A stretch of DNA of 64,000 nucleotides from Paenibacillus silagei (GTDB lineage: Bacteria > Bacillota > Bacilli > Paenibacillales > Paenibacillaceae): assembly GCF_017874735.1 (NCBI RefSeq), contig NZ_JAGGLV010000029.1:20900-84899 (forward strand), written 5' to 3'. The notes under the pieces were generated by a model, which had not been told where the DNA came from, did not search any database, and worked only from the letters and a program-made list of their open reading frames with translations. Each line of letters opens with the position of its first letter. Position 1 is the stretch's first letter. Both the position numbers and the translations under genes were made by a program. Of this stretch, positions 50,689-58,505 are shown piece by piece.

Positions 50689-51920
50689 TGAACAAACCGG
50701 GCACCCTGCTGCGCCTCCTGCTCTGCCTCCCGCTTCTATCCGTTTTGCTCTCCGGCTGCTGGGATGACCGGGAGCTTAACGAGCTGGGCATTACCTCCGG
50801 CTCCGCCTATGACTGGGAGGATAATCAATGGAAGGCGACTTATCAGGTCATTAACCCCTCCTCAGGTGCCAGCGGGATGGGTGGCAGCGGAGGAGGCAGC
50901 ACCAGCTCCCCGCCTTTCCTCACCTTCACCGTCAAGGGGCGGACGATCATGGAAGCCATTGAACGAACGAATCTGACCAGTACGCGGGAGATGTTCTTCT
51001 CCCACTCCAGAATCACCGTCATCGGCGAGAGCCTGGCCAGACACGGGATCAATCAGCTGATTGATATGTTCCTGCGCAAGCAGGATGCCAGAGAGACGGT
51101 CTTTGTCTTCATCTCCCAGGGCGATGCCGGGATGATTCTGGATCAGCTGATGCAAATGACCAAGAATCAGGGCGCCGGCATCCAGCTTATGATCGAACAG
51201 GAATCAAGGCTCTTGTCCTACTATCCGGGAACCCGGCTGTATGAGCTGGCGATGGCGCTGTCCTCCGAGTCCAAAAGCGCGGTGTTGCCGGAGATACTGC
51301 TGACCGGCTCCCGAACGATGGATGAGACCAGTGAGACCGCAGTTACCGACCTGCCCTCGCGGCTTGCGCTGGGAAGGCTGGGCGTCATTAAAGGAGATAC
51401 GTTCGCGGGCTGGCTCAGCCAGAAGCAGGCGTTTGGGCTTTCTTTTCTGACCGATAACATTGATTCTGCCACCATCGCCTTCCCCTCGCGGCCGGCAACA
51501 AGCGACAAGCTGGATGCTTCCTTCATCCTGCAGAATTCGGCCACCACCGTCCACCCTGTCTGGGACAAGGATCATTATGTGATGGAGGTTAACGTCAAGG
51601 GCAGCGGTGTGCTGACGGAGCTTGGCAGTGTCATGGATCTGAACGACCGCAAGGCGATCAGTGAAATGGAGACCTCGCTGGAGCAGCGGGTGCTGGAGCT
51701 AATGAATAACGCCTGGGCGGAGGTCAAGCGGCTGGGGGCAGACGTCACCGGATTTGCTGTGAGGGTACACCGGAGCGATCCGAAGCGCTGGAAGCAGATT
51801 GAGAAGGAGAAGAGCTGGGACAGCGTCTTTCAGGAGATTGAGCTCCGCCCGCAGGTCTCCATCGAGATAGAACGGACCGGACTCAGTAATAAATCATTCA
51901 AGTCTGTCCAGCAGAAGTAA
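50685..51920 (+). CDS. Spore germination receptor subunit C (Ger(x)C lipoprotein)
   Basis: 411-aa lipoprotein, lipidated in LLSGCWDDRELNELGI, the standard start of GerC proteins. Three alpha/beta domains; TREMFFSHSRITVIGESLAR and WEKIKKEW-like WKQIEKEKSWDSVFQEIEL near the end are family hallmarks. A Gly/Ser-rich insert (SGASGMGGSGGGSTSSPP, residues ~62-79) is unusual. ATG overlaps the B-subunit stop by 4 bp. Confidence 0.93.
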   Translation: MMNKPGTLLRLLLCLPLLSVLLSGCWDDRELNELGITSGSAYDWEDNQWKATYQVINPSSGASGMGGSGGGSTSSPPFLTFTVKGRTIMEAIERTNLTSTREMFFSHSRITVIGESLARHGINQLIDMFLRKQDARETVFVFISQGDAGMILDQLMQMTKNQGAGIQLMIEQESRLLSYYPGTRLYELAMALSSESKSAVLPEILLTGSRTMDETSETAVTDLPSRLALGRLGVIKGDTFAGWLSQKQAFGLSFLTDNIDSATIAFPSRPATSDKLDASFILQNSATTVHPVWDKDHYVMEVNVKGSGVLTELGSVMDLNDRKAISEMETSLEQRVLELMNNAWAEVKRLGADVTGFAVRVHRSDPKRWKQIEKEKSWDSVFQEIELRPQVSIEIERTGLSNKSFKSVQQK

Positions 51921-51932
51921 GGGAGCATATCT

Positions 51933-52166
51933 ATGAAAATAGCTATTACTCTTCTACTCTATGCGCTTGCCTATGGTTGGGGGTGGACGAAGCTACGCGG
52001 AGAAGAGCGCCGCCGGCGACGGCTCTTACTTGGCTGCATTATGGGGTACGGGGCGTATCTTAATCTATGCGGAATTACCAATACCCCTCATGTATCGCTG
52101 GGCAGCCTGTATACGGCGTTCTTCCAGCCTGTCGGCAGAGCCATTATCTATTGGTTAGGAGGCTAA
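51933..52166 (+). CDS. Small membrane protein in the germination operon
   Basis: 77 aa with an N-terminal segment (ITLLLYALAYGWGWTKLRGE), a basic RRRRR cluster and a second, weaker hydrophobic region (LGCIMGYGAYLNLCGIT). Starts 12 bp after gerC with a GGGAG site and is followed 10 bp later by a second gerB. Small D-subunit-like two-segment proteins occur in some ger operons and modulate receptor output; equivalence here is inferred from position and size. Confidence 0.65.
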   Translation: MKIAITLLLYALAYGWGWTKLRGEERRRRRLLLGCIMGYGAYLNLCGITNTPHVSLGSLYTAFFQPVGRAIIYWLGG

Positions 52167-52176
52167 AGATGCAATC

Positions 52177-53271
52177 ATGGTGAACAAAGAACAGGTCTCT
52201 TCCCTGCAGATTGCGTTCATGATTATGCTGTTTGAAATCGGCAGCACGCCGCTGTTCCTGCTTGGGGGCACCGCTAAGCAGGATTCCTGGCTGGCGATGT
52301 GTGCAGGTTCAGCGGCGGGCTTCGCCCTTCTCCTTGTGCTGATGTGGATTCAGCACCGGTCTCCGGGCACGGACCTGATCGGAATGCTTAAAGCTCATTT
52401 TGGCACAGCTCCAGGGGCGTTCATCGGCGCGGTCTACAGCCTGTATTTCGCCTATCAGTCCATGCGCAATGTCCGCGACCTCGGCGAGCTGACGGCGATG
52501 ACCATGCTGCCGAGAACCCCGATGGCCATTACGATGCTGGTGTTCGTGCTGCTGGCCCTATATGCGATCTGGAAGGGGGCGGAGGTTGTCTTCAGGCTGC
52601 CTGAGGTGCTGCTGCCGGTCATGCTGTTCTTCTATTTCCTGCTTGTTGTGATGCTTAGCATCATGGGGGCGATTGATCTCAGCCGTCTGGCGCCGGTGAT
52701 GGAGGGCGGGCTGATGCCGGTCCTGCAAGCGGCACTGCCGGAGATCGTCTCATTTCCCTTCGGGCAGATGATTGTTTTTCTGATGCTGTGGACGCTATGG
52801 GAGAAGCCCGGTGTGCCTGTAAAATACACAGTGAACGCCTATCTGCTCATCAGCGCATTCCTGATCTTCATGAACGCGCTGAATGTGGCCGTCCTCGGCC
52901 CGGCGATAGCGGGAGTGAGCCAGCTGCCTTTTCTCAAAACCGTCCGGGTGCTGTCCAATCTCAAATTTGTCGAGCGGCTTGATATTCTGGTCACGATCCA
53001 GCTCTTCCTGGGGCTGCTGATCAAGATGATGCTCTTCTACTTCTGTTCCGTAAAAGCTCTTGCAGAGCTGACCGGCAAACCGGCCAAATGGTGGGTCTTC
53101 CCTATGGGGGCAGTCATCTACGGCTCCTCATTCCTGGAACGGGATTACACCCAGCATATCGCCGTCGGCCTGGGGCCGAGTCTGAAGCTTGACCCGCTCT
53201 TCCAGGTTGCCATTCCGCTGCTGCTGGCCCTGTCGATCTGGGTGCGGGGCCGGTTACAGCGTTCAGCTTGA
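52177..53271 (+). CDS. Spore germination receptor subunit B, copy 2
   Basis: 364-aa GerB-family permease-like protein with ten predicted segments (KEQVSSLQIAFMIMLFEIGS, SLYFAYQSMRNVRDLGELTA, LKFVERLDILVTIQLFLGLL). Clearly diverged from copy 1, so a distinct germinant specificity is plausible. The AGGAGG site lies 14 bp before ATG 52177, unusually far. Its last 9 bp overlap the end of the convergent AraC gene. Confidence 0.9.
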   Translation: MVNKEQVSSLQIAFMIMLFEIGSTPLFLLGGTAKQDSWLAMCAGSAAGFALLLVLMWIQHRSPGTDLIGMLKAHFGTAPGAFIGAVYSLYFAYQSMRNVRDLGELTAMTMLPRTPMAITMLVFVLLALYAIWKGAEVVFRLPEVLLPVMLFFYFLLVVMLSIMGAIDLSRLAPVMEGGLMPVLQAALPEIVSFPFGQMIVFLMLWTLWEKPGVPVKYTVNAYLLISAFLIFMNALNVAVLGPAIAGVSQLPFLKTVRVLSNLKFVERLDILVTIQLFLGLLIKMMLFYFCSVKALAELTGKPAKWWVFPMGAVIYGSSFLERDYTQHIAVGLGPSLKLDPLFQVAIPLLLALSIWVRGRLQRSA

Positions 53272-54165
53272 AGCAGAGTGCTCCGGCTGCTGGTCGAACT
53301 TCAGATTCTGCGGCCCGGACGGAAGGTTCTCCGCACCTGTAGAGCCATCCGTTACGGGAACATCCTTGCCTACTTCCTCGAATTCACATTCCCCCAGCCA
53401 TACCTGTCCGCTTCCGCTCAGCAGAATTCCGATATTGATCACATCGGCTTCGGACGGAATATCCATGACGCAGGCATAGTGGTTCCATTCTGTGGTTCCT
53501 TGTATGCTCCGGTTCTGCATGTTGTCAAATGCCAGCATATTCTGCTGATGATCATCCACCCTCATCCACAGGCCGCTCCAGCCGGTGACATCTTCCGTTC
53601 TAACGAACCCGGAGAAGCGCATCCGTCTCCCCCGATACTCTCTTGCCTGAAACTGCTGCATCAAGGTTCCAAAACCATTGTCGTCCTGCGCAGCCTCTTC
53701 TTTGGAGTGAAGATGCATCGAGGGACTTGTCTTATAGCAGACGCGGCGATCGATCTCGACCTTATATTTCTCCTGGTGGGTACCTGTAATATACCAGCCT
53801 GTAATCTCTGACATTGTAAATACCTCTCTTTCTTGAATCAATAGTCTCACCTGCGATCTGTACTGAGCAGGCGGCAAATCATAAATTTCCTTGAAAGCTC
53901 TTGTAAAAGCCTCCTGGCTCTCAAAGCCGCACTGCAGCGCAATCTCAAGAATACGTGTCTCGGAGTACAGCAGGAGATTGGCTGCTTGGCTGAGACGGCG
54001 GGCCCGGATATATTCATGGACATTTTTGTTCACATATTTCCGAAAAATCCGGTGAAAATGATATTTGGATAACCCCGCTGCCTTAGCCACCTTCTCCAAA
54101 TCCAACTCCTCTTCCAAATGCTGCTCAATAAATTCGATGCTCTTGTGAATCAACTGATAGTGCAT
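53263..54165 (-). CDS. AraC-family regulator with N-terminal HTH and effector-type C-terminal domain
   Basis: 300-aa regulator with DNA-binding part first: LDLEKVAKAAGLSKYHFHRI and ILEIALQCGFESQEAFTRAF (residues ~20-105). The C-terminal ~190 residues (SEITGWYITGTHQEKYKVEI, RMRFSGFVRTEDVTGWSGLW, NIGILLSGSGQVWLGECEF) resemble a carbohydrate-binding-like beta domain rather than the GyrI domain usual in this layout. ATG at 54165 has GGAGGGG 9 bp upstream. Divergent from feoAB. Confidence 0.82.
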   Translation of the reverse strand: MHYQLIHKSIEFIEQHLEEELDLEKVAKAAGLSKYHFHRIFRKYVNKNVHEYIRARRLSQAANLLLYSETRILEIALQCGFESQEAFTRAFKEIYDLPPAQYRSQVRLLIQEREVFTMSEITGWYITGTHQEKYKVEIDRRVCYKTSPSMHLHSKEEAAQDDNGFGTLMQQFQAREYRGRRMRFSGFVRTEDVTGWSGLWMRVDDHQQNMLAFDNMQNRSIQGTTEWNHYACVMDIPSEADVINIGILLSGSGQVWLGECEFEEVGKDVPVTDGSTGAENLPSGPQNLKFDQQPEHSASS

Positions 54166-54241
54166 GACTCTCACCCCCTCCACAACTCAAAGTATATAGC
54201 AGACACCGGAAATACTTTTGATAAATCTTGCTGTATTTATC

Positions 54242-54292
54242 TTTCCCTAGGGAAACATTATTGTTGCAAGGACAAATTTATTTACGTATACT
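54242..54292 (+). promoter_or_regulatory. feo promoter with upstream perfect palindrome
   Basis: -35 TTGCAA (54264-54269), 17-bp spacer, -10 TATACT (54287-54292). Nine bases before the -35 lies TTTCCCTAGGGAAA (54242-54255), a perfect 14-bp palindrome placed between divergent araC and feo starts. No Fur box is evident here. Confidence 0.65.
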
Positions 54293-54411
54293 AATCTTGT
54301 GGCAGGATGCAATATTCTGTGCCGTGCACAATATACTATACAAGTGCATATTTCATACTTAAGGATAACTATAACTATTCATTCATTATTCATACGAAAG
54401 TGGGAGAGCTT

Positions 54412-54666
54412 ATGGCCGGAGCCGTAATTCCATTGTCTGAAGCTACGAACGGCAGCACGCTGCGGATCAGCGGCATCGAGGTCCAGGGTGTGCTGCGGAG
54501 AAGACTGCTTGATCTCGGATTTGTTGCCGGGAACCGCGTAGAAGTGCTGCGGCGCAGCCCGCTTGGAGACCCTACGGCTTACCGGATCAGCAATACGACC
54601 ATTGCCCTGCGGCGCGAAGAGAGTTCCCTCATTTATGGCGAACTGATTGGAGGCGGAGAAGGATGA
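54412..54666 (+). CDS. feoA: Ferrous iron transport protein A
   Basis: 84-aa SH3-like cytosolic protein that assists FeoB. IPLSEATNGSTLRISGIEVQ and LRRRLLDLGFVAGNRVEVLR are typical; the end is ALRREESSLIYGELIG. ATG at 54412 has GGGAGAG upstream. Overlaps the following GTPase gene by 4 bp. Confidence 0.93.
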   Translation: MAGAVIPLSEATNGSTLRISGIEVQGVLRRRLLDLGFVAGNRVEVLRRSPLGDPTAYRISNTTIALRREESSLIYGELIGGGEG

Positions 54667-55394
54667 GTGAGTATACCGTCGCTTTTGCCGGCAACCCCAA
54701 TACAGGCAAGAGCACGCTGTTCAACCTGTTGACCGGCATGCGCCAGCATACCGGCAACTGGGCCGGCAAAACCGTAGTCACCGCCGAAGGGCGGTTCACC
54801 CACAAGGAGCATACTTACCGGGCCATTGACCTTCCCGGCACCTATTCGCTCTACTCCAATTCCGCCGATGAAGAGGCGGCCCGGGACTATATTATTTTCG
54901 AGGAGCCGGATGTAACGCTGGTGGTTCTGGATGCAACGTCGCTGGAGCGCAACCTCAATCTGGCCCTGCAGGTGCTGGAGATAACGGGACGCGCCGTAGT
55001 CTGCATCAATCTGATCGATGAAGCCAAGCGGCTGGGCATTGATATTAATCTGAAGCGGATTGCAGAGCGGCTCGGGGTGCCTGTCACGGCCATTTCGGCC
55101 CGCAACGGGATCGGTATTGAAGCGCTGCTGGATCAGATCGCACGCGTAGCGACCGGTGAATTCAAGGCTGAGCCGCTGAAGATCACCTACAACGATGAGA
55201 TTGAGCGGGGCATTGCCGAGCTGATCCCGATGGTGGAGCAGACGGTCGGCGCAAGGTATCCGGCACGATGGATTGCCCTGCGCCTGCTGGACGGTGACCA
55301 TAGCCTGCTGGCTTCCCTCAAAGCCCATATGAGACGCAAGGGTACATCTGTAGCGAAGGAGGTGGCCCGCCATGGAGTCACCGCATGCCATTAA
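54663..55394 (+). CDS. feoB: FeoB GTPase domain as a separate protein
   Basis: 243-aa G-protein part of the ferrous iron permease. G1 is GNPNTGKST (residues 10-18), switch region HTGNWAGKTV, G3 DLPGTYSL, G4 NLIDEAKR (an N-x-x-D variant), G5 ISARNGIG; a helical GDI-like region follows. The reading frame stops 23 bp inside the next gene, which supplies the membrane part. Because that gene has its own strong ribosome site, this looks like a real gene split, not a sequencing error. Confidence 0.9.
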   Translation: MSEYTVAFAGNPNTGKSTLFNLLTGMRQHTGNWAGKTVVTAEGRFTHKEHTYRAIDLPGTYSLYSNSADEEAARDYIIFEEPDVTLVVLDATSLERNLNLALQVLEITGRAVVCINLIDEAKRLGIDINLKRIAERLGVPVTAISARNGIGIEALLDQIARVATGEFKAEPLKITYNDEIERGIAELIPMVEQTVGARYPARWIALRLLDGDHSLLASLKAHMRRKGTSVAKEVARHGVTACH

Positions 55395-56781
55395 CGGCCA
55401 AGACCCGCTCGATTCCCTGCTCGCTACTGCGAAGAAGCTGGCAGACAAAGGGGCGGTCCGCGACGAGATCGTCAGCGGAATCTACGGCGTATCGGCCGGA
55501 ATCTGCAGCGATGCCGTTACTTATCACGACAAGAAGAAGCTGGGCAGCACCTACAAGCTGGATAATATCGTCACCTCGAAGATCTGGGGCTTCCCTATTA
55601 TGCTCGCCGGTCTTGGTCTGGTATTCTGGATTACCATTGCCGGAGCCAACTACCCTTCCGGCTGGATTGCCTCCCTCTTCAGCTGGATCGAAGGCTATCT
55701 GACCGCCGGCTTCGAGGCTGTTCATGCCCCGGCCTGGCTGCACGGCGTTCTTGTGCTGGGGCTGTACCGGGGCACCTCATGGGTCATCAGCGTTATGCTG
55801 CCGCCTATGATGATTTTTTTCCCGGTGTTCGCGCTGCTGGAGAATTTCGGCTATCTGCCCCGGGTCGCTTTTAATATGGACCGCTTGTTCAAGAAATCCG
55901 GGGGGCATGGCAAGCAGGCCTTGACGATGTCGATGGGCTTCGGCTGCAACGCTGCCGCTATTCTGTCCACCCGCATTATTGAATCGCCCCGTGAACGGAT
56001 GCTGGCCATTCTGACCAACAACTTCGTCCCTTGCAACGGCCGCTGGCCTACGCTTATTCTGCTCTCCTCCATGTTCATGGTCGGGGCGGCAACCACCGGG
56101 GCACTGCGCACCTTCGCGACTGCGCTGGTGTTGATGGGTATCGTGCTGATTGGAATTATCGTCACCCTGAGCGTATCGTGGATCATGTCCAAAACCGCGC
56201 TGCGCGGTGTGCCTACCCACTACACCTTGGAGCTGCCGCCTTACCGCCGCCCGCAGATCTGGAAGACCATTGTCCGCTCCTCCAAGGAAAAGTCCCTCAA
56301 TGTGCTGACCCGCGCCATCATCGTGGCCGCTCCGGCAGGGATCATCACCTGGATTCTCGGCAATGTGTTTGTCGGCGGTGAGAGTGTGCTGAATCATATG
56401 GCGGCCTGGTTCGATCCGTTCGCGCAGCTGCTCGGCATGGACGGCTTCATTATTATGGCCTTCATCCTCGGCCTGCCCGCCAATGAAATTGTGCTGCCTA
56501 TCCTGCTGATGGGCTACATGTCCTCGGGGGCCATGGTCGATATCGAAGGTCTCGGCAGCATTAAGGACATCTTCCTGAGCCACGGCTGGACCTGGCTGAC
56601 GGCGCTGAATATGATGCTCTTCTCCCTGCTCCACTATCCTTGCGGCACTACACTCGTGAACATCTACAAGGAGACCAAAAGCCTGAAGTGGGCCGTGCTC
56701 TCCGCCGTCATCCCGCTCGCTATCGCTATCGGCGTGACCTTCGCGGTGGCTTCGGCAGCCCGGCTGTTCAGCTGGGTTTGA
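55372..56781 (+). CDS. feoB: FeoB membrane permease domain as a separate protein
   Basis: 469-aa membrane half of FeoB. It begins with the GDI tail (LDSLLATAKKLADKGAVRDE, SDAVTYHDKKKLGSTYKLDN), then Gate motifs: FFPVFALLENFGYLPRVAF, MGFGCNAAAILSTRIIESPR with the conserved cysteine, and LTNNFVPCNGRWP with the second. ATG at 55372 has AAGGAGGTGG 6 bp upstream, inside the GTPase gene. Lacks the usual C-terminal cysteine-rich tail. Last gene of feoA-feoB1-feoB2. Confidence 0.92.
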   Translation: MESPHAINGQDPLDSLLATAKKLADKGAVRDEIVSGIYGVSAGICSDAVTYHDKKKLGSTYKLDNIVTSKIWGFPIMLAGLGLVFWITIAGANYPSGWIASLFSWIEGYLTAGFEAVHAPAWLHGVLVLGLYRGTSWVISVMLPPMMIFFPVFALLENFGYLPRVAFNMDRLFKKSGGHGKQALTMSMGFGCNAAAILSTRIIESPRERMLAILTNNFVPCNGRWPTLILLSSMFMVGAATTGALRTFATALVLMGIVLIGIIVTLSVSWIMSKTALRGVPTHYTLELPPYRRPQIWKTIVRSSKEKSLNVLTRAIIVAAPAGIITWILGNVFVGGESVLNHMAAWFDPFAQLLGMDGFIIMAFILGLPANEIVLPILLMGYMSSGAMVDIEGLGSIKDIFLSHGWTWLTALNMMLFSLLHYPCGTTLVNIYKETKSLKWAVLSAVIPLAIAIGVTFAVASAARLFSWV

Positions 56782-56876
56782 GCGCAGGGGAGCTGCGGGA
56801 TGGGCTTCGAGTGAAGTAAGAGCGCAGGCTTTTTAGGCAGACCGTTATTCGCTCTAATGGGCGATTAACGGTCTTC

Positions 56877-57538
56877 CTTGCGCTGGCATATTGTATTCGG
56901 TTTTTCGAATACATTCGGTCCACGGGCCCTGCGCTGGCACATTGTATGCTGTTTTTCGCACACATTCGGTCCACGGGCCCGCGCTGGCACATTGTATGCT
57001 GTTTTTCGCACACATTTGGTCCACGACCCTACGTGCTGGCACATTGTATGCTGTTTTTCGCACACATTCGGTCCACGGGTCCTGCGCTGGCACATTGTAT
57101 GCTGTTTTTCGCCTACATTTGGTCCACTCGCCTCCCGCACTGCCCATTGTGTTCGGTTTTTCGACTATATTTGGTCCACGCGCCTCTGCTACGCCCAATG
57201 TGATCGGTTTTTCGACTACATTCCGCCCACGTGCCTCTGCCACGCCCAATGTGATCGGTTTTTCGATTACATTCCGCTCACATGCCTCTGCCATGCCCAA
57301 TGTGATCGGTTTTTCGATTACATTCCGCTCACATGCCTCTGCCATGCCCAATGTGATCGGTTTTTCGACTACATTCCGCCCACGTGCCTCTGCTACGCCC
57401 AATATGATCGGTTTTTCGACTACATTCCGCCCACGTGCCTCTGCCACGCCCAATGTGATCGGTTTTTCGATTACATTCCGCTCACATGCCTCTGCCATGC
57501 CCAATGTGATCGGTTTTTCGACTATATTTGGTCCGCAC
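56877..57538. repeat. Tandem array of thirteen 51-bp hairpin units
   Basis: Unit starts recur at 56890, 56941, 56991, 57043, 57094, 57146, 57197 and then about every 51 bp to 57538. The first unit carries TGTATTCG / CGAATACA around a T-loop, the next five TGTATGCTG-type cores, and the last seven TGTGATCG / CGATTACA or CGACTACA. Flank CATTCGGTCCACG or CATTCCGCCCACG. Pairing is largely kept although the arm sequence changes. Open frames of >220 codons on both strands here are artefacts of the 51-bp period. Apart from this, 56782-57659 holds no gene. Confidence 0.9.
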
Positions 57539-57593
57539 ACCCCCGTGGTTACAGGAGTTAACGGGCAAATAGGGACACCTGCTCCTCTGCTAT

Positions 57594-57623
57594 TTGACTC
57601 TCCCTCTCCCTACATGTTAGGGT
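57594..57623 (+). promoter_or_regulatory. Weak candidate promoter of the STM401x-type operon
   Basis: TTGACT (57594-57599), 18-bp spacer, TAGGGT (57618-57623), 37 bp before the start. Good -35, poor -10; it is the only candidate I see between the repeat array and the operon. Confidence 0.3.
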
Positions 57624-57659
57624 GATTTGGAAGCTATTATTTTCCGGGAGGGATTGTTC

Positions 57660-58505
57660 ATGACAGCAGTGAAGCTCAGTATTGATTACGATGGATTTGA
57701 GGAAGGCAAACGGATGGAGACGGAGATTGAACGCTTAAGCGAAAGTCCTGAAGCCGCCGGGCTGACCAGCCTTACGATTGGCGACTGGGGACAAGCTTAC
57801 GAGAACACCTCGGAGGAAGCCGTCCAGGCCCTGGTGAAGCACAGCGCCAGCTTCCCTGCGCTGCGCAAGCTGTTCATCGGGGACATGAGCTATGAGGAAT
57901 GTGAAATCTCGTGGATTAACCAGACCGATCTCTCGCCGCTGCTGCCCGCTTATCCTGAGCTGCAATCCCTGACTGCACAAGGCGGTACCGATCTGCGTCT
58001 GAGCCAACTGCAGCATGACAAGCTCGAAGAACTCATTATTATTACCGGCGGACTCAGTAAGGCCGTGCTGGCGGACATTGCCGCTTCTCGCCTGCCGAAT
58101 CTGCGCAAGCTGGAATTATACCTTGGGGTGGACAATTACGGCTTTGACGGCGGGCTGGAGGACCTTCTGCCGCTGATCGAGCCCGGGAAATTCCCTAATC
58201 TAACTTATCTTGGACTCAAAAACAGTGAGATCCAGGACGAAATTGCCGCAGCCCTGGCGGATGCGCCGATTCTGGACCAGCTCCATACCCTGGACATGTC
58301 ACTGGGAACGCTTAGCGATACCGGCGCAGAGGCGCTGCTCGCCAGCGAGCGGGTGAAGGGACTGAAGCTGCTCAACCTGAGCCATCACTACATGTCTGAC
58401 GAGATGATGCTGCGCCTGAAGAACAGCGGATTGCCGGTGGATGTCAGCGACCAGCAGCAGGCCGATGACGATGATGACTGGCGCTATCCGTCAATCACAG
58501 AATAA
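57660..58505 (+). CDS. STM4015-family leucine-rich-repeat protein
   Basis: 281-aa cytosolic protein with leucine-rich repeats spread over residues ~30-260 (FPALRKLFIGDMS, YPELQSLTAQGG, LPNLRKLELYLG, FPNLTYLGLKNSEI, LDQLHTLDMSLGTLSDTGAE, VKGLKLLNLSHHY). The N-terminal VKLSIDYDGFEEGKRMETEI and the acidic end DDDDDWRYPSITE fit the STM4015 family. ATG at 57660 has GGGAGGG 7 bp upstream. First gene of the operon; likely a protein-interaction partner or substrate binder, not an enzyme. No signal peptide. Confidence 0.8.
   Translation: MTAVKLSIDYDGFEEGKRMETEIERLSESPEAAGLTSLTIGDWGQAYENTSEEAVQALVKHSASFPALRKLFIGDMSYEECEISWINQTDLSPLLPAYPELQSLTAQGGTDLRLSQLQHDKLEELIIITGGLSKAVLADIAASRLPNLRKLELYLGVDNYGFDGGLEDLLPLIEPGKFPNLTYLGLKNSEIQDEIAAALADAPILDQLHTLDMSLGTLSDTGAEALLASERVKGLKLLNLSHHYMSDEMMLRLKNSGLPVDVSDQQQADDDDDWRYPSITE

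Noticed and set aside
55372..55394. feoB interruption as a sequencing frameshift
   Set aside because: The second frame has its own ATG with a near-perfect ribosome site at the right distance, and both proteins are complete domains.
56877..57538. CRISPR array
   Set aside because: The entire 51-bp unit is repeated and varies gradually; there are no unique spacers, no constant direct repeat and no cas genes.
56854..57625. Open frames of more than 220 codons on both strands at 56.85-57.6 kb
   Set aside because: They run through the 51-bp tandem array. Since 51 is a multiple of 3, an array without stops is open in several frames at once. No ribosome site and no protein-like composition.
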